IMG/VR virus record: IMGVR_UViG_3300035099_000047
Span: 62,001-126,000 of that record
Source of the DNA: a virus
DNA: 64,000 nt
Reading direction: 5' to 3' (one strand)
The notes under the pieces are model-generated. The model did not search any database and was not told the DNA's origin. It saw nothing but the letters and a program-made list of their open reading frames with translations. Shown here one piece after another: positions 1 to 6,460 of the stretch. The position numbers and the translations under genes were made by a program. Position 1 is the stretch's first letter; each line of letters opens with the position of its first letter.

Positions 1-29
1 ATCCCTCCTTTTTTCCTCACGACACCTTT

Positions 30-58
30 ATTATACGGTTTTCAGTTCATCAGGTCAA
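30..58 (-). promoter_or_regulatory. sigma-70-type promoter, leftward
   Basis: On the minus strand TTGACC (58-53) is followed after exactly 17 nt by TATAAT (35-30). It reads out of the window to the left, so its gene is not visible. The core from -35 to beyond -10 is nearly identical to the promoter at 3929-3957. An AT-rich upstream block TTTTCAGAAAA lies at 84-74, 15 nt before the -35. Confidence 0.75.
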
Positions 59-84
59 CACCCAAAATGGGTATTTTCTGAAAA

Positions 85-1536
85 TTATTTGAAGATTTCT
101 GGCTGGTTCAACGCCAACCGAACCAACTGGGAACCCAAGTCAGCCAATGCATCGTAATACTTTTGACTCAGGTGATCACTCTCGTAGTGGTGAGCGAACT
201 CATGAATGAGTAAACTGTTTAACTCATTGCTGATGCCCTGATCGAAAAATCTGTGCCCAAGACGCCCCAGGTTGAATGTCAAATGGCCGTTGCCATAGGT
301 TGCCCCATAAGGCCAAGCCACCTCAGAGGCTATGTCCACACAAACCTCTTGACCGAGCAACTCGTGGGCAATTCGCTTGGTATAGGCAGCGACCCCTCGC
401 ATCCCACTAGTCCACCTGTTTTCTGGTAATAGCTTGAGTGGAGTACCATTGGGAGAGTAGGGCTTGGGGCTGGGTGTAACCTTGCCGGCCGGAGGAATTA
501 GTCCAGCCTGTTTAATGTTTTGCCACTCCGCCCCAGTCAAGCTCCTTCCATACACAACTGGGCGACCTTCAGCCTGGCTGCGCTTGTTGGCTTCAGGGTC
601 CGTAGGATCAAAAGCAACTGCATTTTCCCCAAATCGCAAAGTCACGGCAGTCTTGAGCGCTTTGGGGTCTACCCGCTTATCCCCACAAGCTTCCCGCACC
701 CAAGTTTGAGAGGCATCCGAGTCCGTGATCAAATGGTGAGTAGCATTCAACACAGCCACCCTGATAGCTTGCAAATAGCTAGGGGTGACGTTATCACGGT
801 CCATGTTGAGAGGCACCTTTTGTTGCACATCCACATGGAAACGGTCTCCGGTCTCCACCACTGGAATGCCCATTTCGTACAAAGAGGCTTTCTCACCAAG
901 CTTTGGTTCATACACATTTACCACGGTCTTGCGAACTGTGGGCTTCATCACCCCATCCCCGCTTGCGACCACAGTAGGCAAAGCAGCCTCAAAGCTGGTC
1001 ACTGCCTTGGGTCGCTCCAGCTGGACCCCGTTGATCGTGGTAGCAATCCTAACCGGAGCGATCAGATGTTGTGCCGATCGAATGATCTCTTCCACTTCCG
1101 ACTTGGTCAGAGGCATTACCACCTCAAACCAGCTGCCTGAAGCTCTGCAACAATTGGAGACCAACCGGGTGCCCTTCTCAGTGAACTCCACCGTACCCTT
1201 GGTGGTTTCCAACCGAGCGGACTTGGCCAACGCCAACACCAGCTTCTCCCCAATGTTGAAGCGGCCTCGCTGTTGAGCATTGGTCTTCTTACGACTCTCT
1301 GCAAACAGCGTGTAAGCGTCCCGTAGGTCATTGAACCCATTGGGATCGTCGTCTTCAATTGCAATCACGGCATGCTTATGGCTACCTGCGACCATTTGTG
1401 CTGTCACGTCCACTTGAGTCACATTCTGATCCCAGGCATTTTGCAACAGTTCGTACAGCACAAATGCCTTGGGGCGGCTGGCTACCAGCTTGGCTAGCCC
1501 TACCTTATCTACTATCAACCAATTGTTCACTCCCAT
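85..1536 (-). CDS. GHKL-type ATPase with C-terminal HExxH zincin-like domain
   Basis: The 483-residue protein begins with a Bergerat-fold ATPase (HSP90/histidine kinase/MutL superfamily). The N-box ELLQNAWDQ is at about residues 29-37, an acidic EDDDPNGF segment at 60-67 and a G-box-like GRFNIGEKLVLAL at 90-102. The C-terminus carries HEFAHH at about 445-450, an HExxH zinc-protease motif, with further histidines just downstream. Coupling of an ATP-driven clamp to a peptidase is inferred; the family fold assignments are by motif only. The start has a good ribosome site (AAAGGAG) and a strong promoter upstream at 1561-1589. It is the last gene before the left-edge promoter. Role in the phage unknown; candidates are chaperone-protease or anti-defence protein. 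Confidence 0.72.
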   Translation of the reverse strand: MGVNNWLIVDKVGLAKLVASRPKAFVLYELLQNAWDQNVTQVDVTAQMVAGSHKHAVIAIEDDDPNGFNDLRDAYTLFAESRKKTNAQQRGRFNIGEKLVLALAKSARLETTKGTVEFTEKGTRLVSNCCRASGSWFEVVMPLTKSEVEEIIRSAQHLIAPVRIATTINGVQLERPKAVTSFEAALPTVVASGDGVMKPTVRKTVVNVYEPKLGEKASLYEMGIPVVETGDRFHVDVQQKVPLNMDRDNVTPSYLQAIRVAVLNATHHLITDSDASQTWVREACGDKRVDPKALKTAVTLRFGENAVAFDPTDPEANKRSQAEGRPVVYGRSLTGAEWQNIKQAGLIPPAGKVTPSPKPYSPNGTPLKLLPENRWTSGMRGVAAYTKRIAHELLGQEVCVDIASEVAWPYGATYGNGHLTFNLGRLGHRFFDQGISNELNSLLIHEFAHHYESDHLSQKYYDALADLGSQLVRLALNQPEIFK

Positions 1537-1560
1537 CTCCTTTTGCCTTACAACAACGTT

Positions 1561-1614
1561 ATTATACTATATCGGCTAATTGAGGTCAAGGGCTTTCCTC
1601 AAAAATCCTGAAAA
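1561..1614 (-). promoter_or_regulatory. sigma-70-type promoter with conserved upstream element
   Basis: TTGACC at 1589-1584, 17-nt spacer, TATAAT at 1566-1561, directly ahead of the GHKL/zincin gene (start 1536). The upstream block TTTTCAGGATTT at 1614-1603 is 14 nt before the -35, as in the three sister promoters. Confidence 0.75.
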
Positions 1615-1619
1615 TAATC

Positions 1620-1823
1620 TCAACTCAACTCATGCCGCCTCAGTGCATCCCGAAGTGCCCACCCCTCCAATTCCATAATCTCCTTCAAAAACGGTTCGGA
1701 TCGCCTCAATCCTCTCAAGTCCTCCTCAGCCTCTCCCCTGGTATCGTAAGGTCCCATGTCAGGATCGGATAGATACTCCACAATCCACCAACCATCCGAT
1801 CGCTTCTCTAGTCTACCGTTCAT
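1620..1823 (-). CDS. small hypothetical protein, 67 aa
   Basis: Not recognised. It has an N-terminal DGWWIVEYL segment followed by GPYDTRGEAEEDL, which resembles the short GTYDTRAGAE motif of the 53-residue protein at 42188-42349, so the two may share a small alpha/beta fold. The start overlaps the stop of the preceding gene by 4 nt (ATGA), indicating translational coupling in one transcript from the promoter at 2892-2920. No signal peptide or membrane segment. Confidence 0.6.
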   Translation of the reverse strand: MNGRLEKRSDGWWIVEYLSDPDMGPYDTRGEAEEDLRGLRRSEPFLKEIMELEGWALRDALRRHELS

Positions 1824-2869
1824 GGTCCTTTTACCTTGTAATGCTTGACCACCTTACCCAAGTTCTCGCTCCCACGCGCGTGCTGGGGAATCCAGAACCT
1901 GCCGTGCAACTTTCCAAATAGTCCCGGCGAATCCTCTCCATACGTGCGAAAGTGACCCCGGCAAATATGAAGTGCTTTTTTAAGACCTTCTTGATCCATT
2001 CTACCCTCACTCCGTAGGATGGTCCGCATGGGTTTCAGTTCCAGCACTTTGTACTGAATTTCGGGCAACCGCTTACGTCGCAACCATCGGTGATCAGTAA
2101 CGGCTTCACCCTTTGTTACTACCACATTCTTGCAGTGCATGAAACTCAATGTGAGCAACGCAATATGGGTGGGACTGAAAAGTACGGCTGGATTGGGCTC
2201 TATTACCCCTTTCCGCACAGAAAAGGTTCCAGGTCCGGCTTGAAACCAGTGAACCGGAGACCCTTGCGAATCCACTCCCACAACTGAAAAAGCCCCAGTC
2301 CAAGCTGGCCGTCCCAAACAAGGTGGTTGAAACAAAGCCACCCAATAAGACATCACCATCACCCATTTGGATCGGTTCACCATGTTATCAAATCTTCGCT
2401 CTAACTCTGGGGACCAACTATCTCTCATATTCGGTCCACCAGCCACGTTCTTCAAGAAACTGATATATTCGTTTTTAGAACCTTCTTCAGGGGCCTTGAA
2501 TGGAATACACACCATACCCGCCTGCCCCGCTGGCTCCTCTAACCATTCCCCCTTAATCAACACCCGCAGGGGGTTGTTCCATTCTATTGTAAACACTGGA
2601 AAAGGTGGTGCAATACAAGGGAATGCTGAGGGCTCGTCCTCATTACCAACGATCCGCCATTCCTCTTGGGGGCTAGCCGCATACATCTCCGCGATCTCAT
2701 CAGCGATGATCACCGGAAAACCCGCAGCCATCTCAGCCTCGGCTTTGCTGCGAACCAAGACATCGTCCATTCGCATCCCCACGTTAGCCCAAGAGGGCTG
2801 ATACTGCTCATGCAGTAAAGGCAAAGACCTCATCCGTTCAATCAACCTAAGTGGTTTTTCACTACTCAC
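1820..2869 (-). CDS. conserved phage hypothetical protein, 349 aa
   Basis: The C-terminal region contains CRGHFRTYGEDSPGLFGK, then FWIPQHARGS and a final VVKHYKV. From memory this block recurs in hypothetical proteins of phages and actinobacteria, without assigned function. The rest is a soluble mixed alpha/beta protein with several Trp-rich stretches and no transmembrane segment. First gene of a two-gene unit with the 67-residue protein downstream; promoter at 2892-2920. Function unknown; an early accessory or takeover role is only a guess from its distance to the structural genes. Confidence 0.65.
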   Translation of the reverse strand: MSSEKPLRLIERMRSLPLLHEQYQPSWANVGMRMDDVLVRSKAEAEMAAGFPVIIADEIAEMYAASPQEEWRIVGNEDEPSAFPCIAPPFPVFTIEWNNPLRVLIKGEWLEEPAGQAGMVCIPFKAPEEGSKNEYISFLKNVAGGPNMRDSWSPELERRFDNMVNRSKWVMVMSYWVALFQPPCLGRPAWTGAFSVVGVDSQGSPVHWFQAGPGTFSVRKGVIEPNPAVLFSPTHIALLTLSFMHCKNVVVTKGEAVTDHRWLRRKRLPEIQYKVLELKPMRTILRSEGRMDQEGLKKALHICRGHFRTYGEDSPGLFGKLHGRFWIPQHARGSENLGKVVKHYKVKGP

Positions 2870-2891
2870 AACAACCTCCTACTTTGTGAAA

Positions 2892-2945
2892 CACTTACGG
2901 ATATTGGCCCTTGAGGTCAATAGACCCTTGCAAAGATTCTGAAAA
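2892..2945 (-). promoter_or_regulatory. promoter with weak -10 and conserved upstream element
   Basis: TTGACC at 2920-2915 with a 17-nt spacer to TAAGTG at 2897-2892, a poor -10. The block TTTTCAGAATCTT at 2945-2933 lies 13 nt upstream of the -35. Drives the 349-residue gene starting at 2869. The weak -10 suggests more dependence on an activator than in the sister promoters. Confidence 0.55.
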
Positions 2946-2949
2946 GTTT

Positions 2950-3282
2950 TCATGGGTCCCCAGCCAAAATGGCTTGGTAATCAGCTTCCAAGGTTACGTC
3001 TTGGACAATCCGATAACTTACCTCTTTGGGGGGTTTGCTGTTCCGTTGTAATTTGCGAATCCAACCAAGACGGATTGCTTTCCTACGCACCTCACATACG
3101 TATCCGGGGGGTACCAACCCCACTTTGAATCCTCCCCATAGCTCTACTGGCCCTATGAACTGCTGAATTGCATAGGGGCTGGCCACCAATCCCAACTGCC
3201 CCAATGCCTTTCGTATTGCCGCAGCTACATAGCCACATCTTACTACCCCTTTTGACCTTACTACCTCTTTGAAAGGGTTCAC
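2950..3282 (-). CDS. hypothetical protein, GTG start, 110 aa
   Basis: Not recognised. I chose the GTG at 3282 because it overlaps the stop of the upstream gene as GTGA, the coupling used throughout this operon; the open frame extends further upstream but only through the neighbour's coding sequence. The protein has a small positively charged N-terminus and a YVAAAIRKAL helix; overall basic and soluble. Last gene of the four-gene unit 3903-2950. Confidence 0.55.
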   Translation of the reverse strand: MNPFKEVVRSKGVVRCGYVAAAIRKALGQLGLVASPYAIQQFIGPVELWGGFKVGLVPPGYVCEVRRKAIRLGWIRKLQRNSKPPKEVSYRIVQDVTLEADYQAILAGDP

Positions 3283-3491
3283 TTTTTCGTCTCCTCCGTC
3301 TCCTGTTTGACAAAGCTCTGACAGCAGTCGCACTTGCACTCGCGAGGCCCATCATTGATCTGGTTACTCTGGTAGAAGTACACAGGACCATGATATTCAA
3401 CGTCCTGCACAAACCTTCGACCGCTGAAGCATCGGAACAAGCTCTCTCGGACTTCCATCCGTTTGCCATTGAGTTCAATTTCGAGCTTCAC
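3279..3491 (-). CDS. small protein with cysteine pair cluster, 70 aa
   Basis: Contains CKCDCC near the C-terminus, a possible metal-binding patch, and an N-terminal beta-like MKLEIELNGKRMEV segment. Starts with an ATGA overlap at 3491 and ends with GTGA overlap onto the next gene. Function unknown. Confidence 0.55.
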   Translation of the reverse strand: MKLEIELNGKRMEVRESLFRCFSGRRFVQDVEYHGPVYFYQSNQINDGPRECKCDCCQSFVKQETEETKK

Positions 3492-3700
3492 GATCGCCTC
3501 CTTTCTTCCCTAAATTCCTTAAATGAGCGTAACATTTCCAACGACAACCTCAATTGAGAAACCACAATGCCACAATCTCCTCTACCTTCCAGGTAAGGAA
3601 TTACCAACTCAAGAGCTTCAATCTGTCTCTCCAGTTGTTCATCATCCCATTGGGACGCCTTGGACAACTTACCGGCGGACTCCATCTGCTTGCTGTTCAT
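3488..3700 (-). CDS. small helical hypothetical protein, 70 aa
   Basis: Highly charged and predicted helical by eye (QLERQIEALELVIPYLEG then QLRLSLEMLRSFKEF). It could form a short coiled coil. ATGA overlaps at both ends place it in a tightly coupled four-gene operon. No family recognised. Confidence 0.55.
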   Translation of the reverse strand: MNSKQMESAGKLSKASQWDDEQLERQIEALELVIPYLEGRGDCGIVVSQLRLSLEMLRSFKEFREERRRS

Positions 3701-3903
3701 GGTTTCTTCCCCTCGCTACTCAAGTTGTCGGGACAATAATCTGCCCTTTCATCGGGGGAAGAATACTTGCTGAGGCTCCACCCGTGAGAGTGATACCGCC
3801 TGTAAGTTTGGCAAACCTCACACCATTCTTCCCCATCAAGAACGACATGAAGGTGAGACCCGCAAGTGTGACACCTTCCACAATGAGTTTTTCCCATTTT
3901 CAT
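3697..3903 (-). CDS. small zinc-ribbon-like protein, 68 aa
   Basis: Two cysteine pairs, CGRCHTC near residues 8-14 and CEVC near 28-31, plus histidines, fit a one-zinc ribbon. It is the first gene of the unit and lies immediately after the promoter at 3929-3957. Small zinc-ribbon proteins in phage early regions often bind nucleic acid or host enzymes, but no specific function can be read here. Confidence 0.6.
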   Translation of the reverse strand: MKMGKTHCGRCHTCGSHLHVVLDGEEWCEVCQTYRRYHSHGWSLSKYSSPDERADYCPDNLSSEGKKP

Positions 3904-3928
3904 GCCCTTTTTCCCTCACGACACCTTT

Positions 3929-3983
3929 ATTATACGGTTTTCAGTTCATCAGGTCAATAGCCAAAATTGAATTTTCTGGAAAA
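3929..3983 (-). promoter_or_regulatory. sigma-70-type promoter with conserved upstream element
   Basis: TTGACC at 3957-3952, 17-nt spacer, TATAAT at 3934-3929; the core is almost identical to the promoter at 30-58. The upstream block TTTTCCAGAAAAT is at 3983-3971. It drives the four-gene unit ending at 2950 and is divergent from the plus-strand regulator promoter at 4006-4034. Confidence 0.78.
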
Positions 3984-4005
3984 ATTACTGAAAACAGCCT
4001 CCCCC

Positions 4006-4062
4006 TTTACGACTAACTGTTTGGCTACTATACTAGTATACAGCATACGGTTAAACTTAACC
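4006..4062 (+). promoter_or_regulatory. regulator promoter with two palindromic operator candidates
   Basis: TTTACG (4006-4011), 17 nt, TATACT (4029-4034). The -10 is embedded in the perfect palindrome TATACTAGTATA (4029-4040). A second inverted repeat, GGTTAA-AC-TTAACC (4049-4062), lies between the -10 and the regulator start at 4076. Position over and after the -10 is typical of autorepression by Cro/CI-type proteins; the binding itself is inferred. Confidence 0.6.
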
Positions 4063-4075
4063 GAGGGCTCACAAC

Positions 4076-4282
4076 ATGAATTTAGGCAGACTCATACGGC
4101 AAAGGCGACGGGAGCTGCGGTTGACCCAACAAGAATTAGCCCAACGGCTGCAGGTGAGCACACCCCGAATCAGTGACCTAGAACGGGGCAAGGTACGCAA
4201 CCCCCGCAGAAACACACTGGTAAACCTGGCTTCAGCCTTGGAAATACCAGTCGGTGATCTTTTTGTTCAAAGCAGTAGTTGA
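4076..4282 (+). CDS. Cro/CI-type (XRE) helix-turn-helix regulator
   Basis: A 68-residue single-domain HTH_3 protein: RLIRQRRRELRLTQQELAQ, then VSTPRISDLERGKVRNP as the recognition region, ending with ASALEIPVGDLF. This is the classic XRE layout and length for a phage Cro or small repressor. It opens the plus-strand island and sits divergently from the minus-strand unit that starts at 3903, so it may switch between the two directions. Operators are likely the palindromes at 4029-4062. Confidence 0.88.
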   Translation: MNLGRLIRQRRRELRLTQQELAQRLQVSTPRISDLERGKVRNPRRNTLVNLASALEIPVGDLFVQSSS

Positions 4283-4317
4283 CCTGAACGGTTCAGGTTG
4301 TCAAGTGAATGTATAAT
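4283..4317 (+). promoter_or_regulatory. inverted repeat and TATAAT box ahead of the 103-aa gene
   Basis: CCTGAAC-G-GTTCAGG (4283-4297) is a 7-nt inverted repeat starting one base after the regulator stop. TATAAT follows at 4312-4317 with no good -35 at 17 nt. The repeat could be an operator or a short attenuator hairpin. Confidence 0.4.
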
Positions 4318-4364
4318 AGTAGAGGTCGGAATGATCTCAAGTTCAGTTACAGGAAAGCCCAGAC

Positions 4365-4676
4365 ATGACCCAATTGAGTGAATCACAAGATCGGTATCAA
4401 GAGAAGCAGGAAAGCTCGTTGCCAAAGATTGGCTCGTTGTTAGAAACGATGAACCACGAAATCATTAGGCCAGATGACACCCGCAGTGAGAAAGGTTGCA
4501 GCATTCGATGCAATGTTTCCGATCCCGATGAGGGGGATTCCCACTGGTTCATACACCATGAGCATAGTGGGCTGGTGGTGATACTAAAGCCTGAACCAAC
4601 CCAAGACTTTGATACCGTCAAGGTCACGGGTCACGCTAAGAGTGGACGGTGCATTTTTGCCAAGGTGGTCCATTGA
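4365..4676 (+). CDS. hypothetical protein, 103 aa
   Basis: Has a good ribosome site (AGGAAAG) before the ATG. The sequence is acidic with a central SDPDEGDSHWFIHHEHSG segment and C-terminal beta-like strands (GLVVILKPEP; GRCIFAKVVH). No family recognised. Its TGA overlaps a TTG start of the next gene, so the two are probably co-translated. Confidence 0.6.
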   Translation: MTQLSESQDRYQEKQESSLPKIGSLLETMNHEIIRPDDTRSEKGCSIRCNVSDPDEGDSHWFIHHEHSGLVVILKPEPTQDFDTVKVTGHAKSGRCIFAKVVH

Positions 4677-4876
4677 ACACCCCCCTTCCAGAAAAAGAAG
4701 AATCGGCTCGGGCCAAAGCCAAAAGGTTAGGGAACCGGTTCATATATTGTTGGGACGGAGCTGAGGCTTGGATCTCTTGCGTAACTCCAGAATTTCCCCA
4801 ACAGGAAACCCCCAAATCCCAACATCAGAACCCATCAGTTCATCAGAACCCATCAGTTTCCAAAAAAACTAGCTGA
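4673..4876 (+). CDS. hypothetical protein, TTG start, 67 aa
   Basis: Chosen start is TTG at 4673, overlapping the upstream stop as TTGA; an ATG further upstream at 4649 lies inside the neighbour. The N-terminal half is basic, the middle has FIYCWDGAEAWISC, and the tail is a low-complexity Gln/Ser/Pro stretch with a duplicated HQNPSV. Function unknown. Confidence 0.45.
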   Translation: MNTPLPEKEESARAKAKRLGNRFIYCWDGAEAWISCVTPEFPQQETPKSQHQNPSVHQNPSVSKKTS

Positions 4877-4903
4877 TCAACAAAATTGCATCTCGTTAAC
4901 ATG

Positions 4904-5120
4904 TATAATAAAAAACGGTGAGGCACGAGTCCTATTAGCTGCTCACCAGTTGGGTCAACACAACTGGTTGCTCATGAGAAAGGACTAGCTTCACTATTAC
5001 CAGCCCTCTAAACTAAGGGTCGACAAAAACCCCCGGGGGTGCCCACTTGGGGGAACAAAGCGACTGCTCCGGGCATAGGAGAAGCCGTCCGGCTTTGACT
5101 GGACGGGGGTTGGCTTTTTG
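4904..5120 (+). ncRNA. structured intergenic RNA with promoter box and terminator
   Basis: No open frame fits this stretch. TATAAT at 4904-4909 is followed by nested complementary segments: AGTCCT (4928-4933) with AGGACT (4981-4986), enclosing CCAGTT (4946-4951) with AACTGG (4962-4967). Next comes a G/C-rich part with TGCCC and GGGCA complementarity, then CCGTCC (5085-5090) pairing with GGACGG (5101-5106). The region ends in TTGGCTTTTTG, a terminator-like 3' end. It could be a stand-alone RNA or the leader of the peptide gene at 5244. No known RNA family was recognised. Confidence 0.5.
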
Positions 5121-5150
5121 AATCATTCCATCTGTAGTGGAGAGCAAAGC

Positions 5151-5216
5151 TGTGGCTTGCTCACAGGCTGGGATCAGTTACGCTTTCATGTTAAACAACA
5201 AGCTAACAACGGTGGG
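5151..5216 (+). promoter_or_regulatory. conserved intergenic module, copy A
   Basis: GGCTTGCTC-ACAGGCTGGGATCAG-TTACGCTTTCA followed by GTTAAAC. The same order of blocks occurs at 5551, 24862 and 53326. TTGCTC and TACGCT are 16 nt apart, so it may be a promoter of divergent consensus. It lies just upstream of the secreted peptide gene at 5244. Confidence 0.5.
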
Positions 5217-5243
5217 CCAGAGCTAACTGCAAAGGAGGTCTCA

Positions 5244-5498
5244 ATGAAAACTGTGATCCTAACCCTATTTTTGGTGCTAGCTCTGGCCATCCCAGCAAGT
5301 GCTTACCATCATGGCTACTCTTCTTATTCGAGGTCCCGAGCCCACCCAGGGGCCTATTACCCAAGGGCCTATTACCCAAGAATCTACTACAATGCTCGTC
5401 CATACTACCCACCATTGATCATCAGCTATTGGTATCCAACACCGTGGGGGATCTACATACAATGGATCGGAATCCCTACGGCTCGGGTCATCCGCTAA
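5244..5498 (+). CDS. secreted Tyr/Pro-rich small protein, 84 aa
   Basis: Start ATG at 5244 follows a strong AAAGGAGG site. Residues 1 to about 19 form a signal peptide (MKTVILTLFLVLALAIPASA) with an AxA cleavage motif. The mature part is Tyr/His/Pro rich, with the repeated unit AYYPR/IYYNARPYYPP, and ends in a hydrophobic aromatic segment. Export to the periplasm or cell surface is inferred; a role in superinfection exclusion or envelope modification is possible but unsupported. It is transcribed opposite to the structural genes in the small plus-strand island. Confidence 0.65.
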   Translation: MKTVILTLFLVLALAIPASAYHHGYSSYSRSRAHPGAYYPRAYYPRIYYNARPYYPPLIISYWYPTPWGIYIQWIGIPTARVIR

Positions 5499-5550
5499 CT
5501 ACTTGAACTCCTACGCACTCTGACTTCATTCACTCCCCACTGGACTTGGT

Positions 5551-5636
5551 TGTTGCAGCTTGCTCGCAGGTTGGGATCGGTTCACGGTTGCTCAATCCTA
5601 AACCTGGGCAGGTGCAACGGCAGCCCCGGTGGGGTT
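5551..5636 (+). promoter_or_regulatory. conserved intergenic module, copy B
   Basis: GCTTGCTCGCAGGTTGGGATCGGTT is identical over most of its length to copy D. It is followed by AACCTGGGCAGG and CAACGGCAGCCCCGGT, which matches copy D (CAACGGCAGTCCCCGGT) and can fold as a hairpin. Located between the peptide gene and the HTH protein starting at 5656. Confidence 0.5.
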
Positions 5637-5655
5637 ATTTTTTGGAGGCACTACA

Positions 5656-6393
5656 ATGGCTTCAGACCCCAACCGACATCGAGTAATGCGCACCTACATT
5701 GGAGAACGGGATTTGGGCATTCCTTACTTCCGGCGATGCTACAAATGCCACACTCCAATATCCCGTCACAGCAAAAGTGGAATGTGTCGGCTTTGTGTTC
5801 ATCGCTATAATCCCAAGCCACCCCAAACTACCCCTTGTAGAGCCAAAGCCATTCGGCTGTATTCGTTAGGTATTACTACCGCAGAGATTGCTCGGTCCTG
5901 TGGCATTTCTAAAGAAAGGGTGTGCCAGTTCTTAAGACCCACTGGGCTGATAAGCAAAATTCGGCAAGGGAAGAAAAAAGCCAAAGAACTGCAAAAACGG
6001 GTAGACAAGTTCTACCATAAAGCTCCACGATTGCAACATAAGATCATGCAACGATATGCTGTGGTCAAACTATACAAATCAGGTCTCAGTATAGACAAAA
6101 TAAGAAAATGGTTCCCAGGAGCCCAAGGCATCCTAGACAAGTCGAGAGTTGCAAAGCGCAAAGCGGGGAAGTACGGTCGTATCAAATCAAAAATGAGGCC
6201 AGGACAAAAGCTATGGTGGGAATCAATAGCCGACGGAGAATGGCATTGTATTCAATGGGACAACAAAAAAGGTCCGGGATCAGCTTACAAATACGCAACT
6301 AATCACAATTTCAAATTTACTAGGCGCCAACTATCCAATGGATTTTACCTGGTCAAATTTTACAGACCGCCATTCATTGGGGAAGGGATATGA
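5656..6393 (+). CDS. zinc-ribbon plus HTH DNA-binding protein, 245 aa
   Basis: ATG at 5656 follows GGAGG. Residues about 29-52 have CYKCHTP and CRLCVHRY, a two-pair zinc ribbon. A helix-turn-helix follows (AIRLYSLGITTAEIARSCGI then SKERVCQFL) resembling the region 4 HTH of sigma factors. A second HTH-like segment is near VVKLYKSGLSIDKIRKWF. The C-terminal third is basic, with two Trp-rich motifs. Probably a transcription factor or homing-type DNA binder; last gene of the plus-strand island, convergent with the tail genes. Confidence 0.65.
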   Translation: MASDPNRHRVMRTYIGERDLGIPYFRRCYKCHTPISRHSKSGMCRLCVHRYNPKPPQTTPCRAKAIRLYSLGITTAEIARSCGISKERVCQFLRPTGLISKIRQGKKKAKELQKRVDKFYHKAPRLQHKIMQRYAVVKLYKSGLSIDKIRKWFPGAQGILDKSRVAKRKAGKYGRIKSKMRPGQKLWWESIADGEWHCIQWDNKKGPGSAYKYATNHNFKFTRRQLSNGFYLVKFYRPPFIGEGI

Positions 6394-6460
6394 CGCAGTC
6401 AGGTCTAGTACACTGTGGCAACGGTTCCCCTCCTATTGTAGCTTCCTATGTAGCAACAAT

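Noticed and set aside
4920-4990. Hammerhead ribozyme
   Set aside because: CTGATGA and GAAA core elements are not present in the right order; only nested stems are seen.
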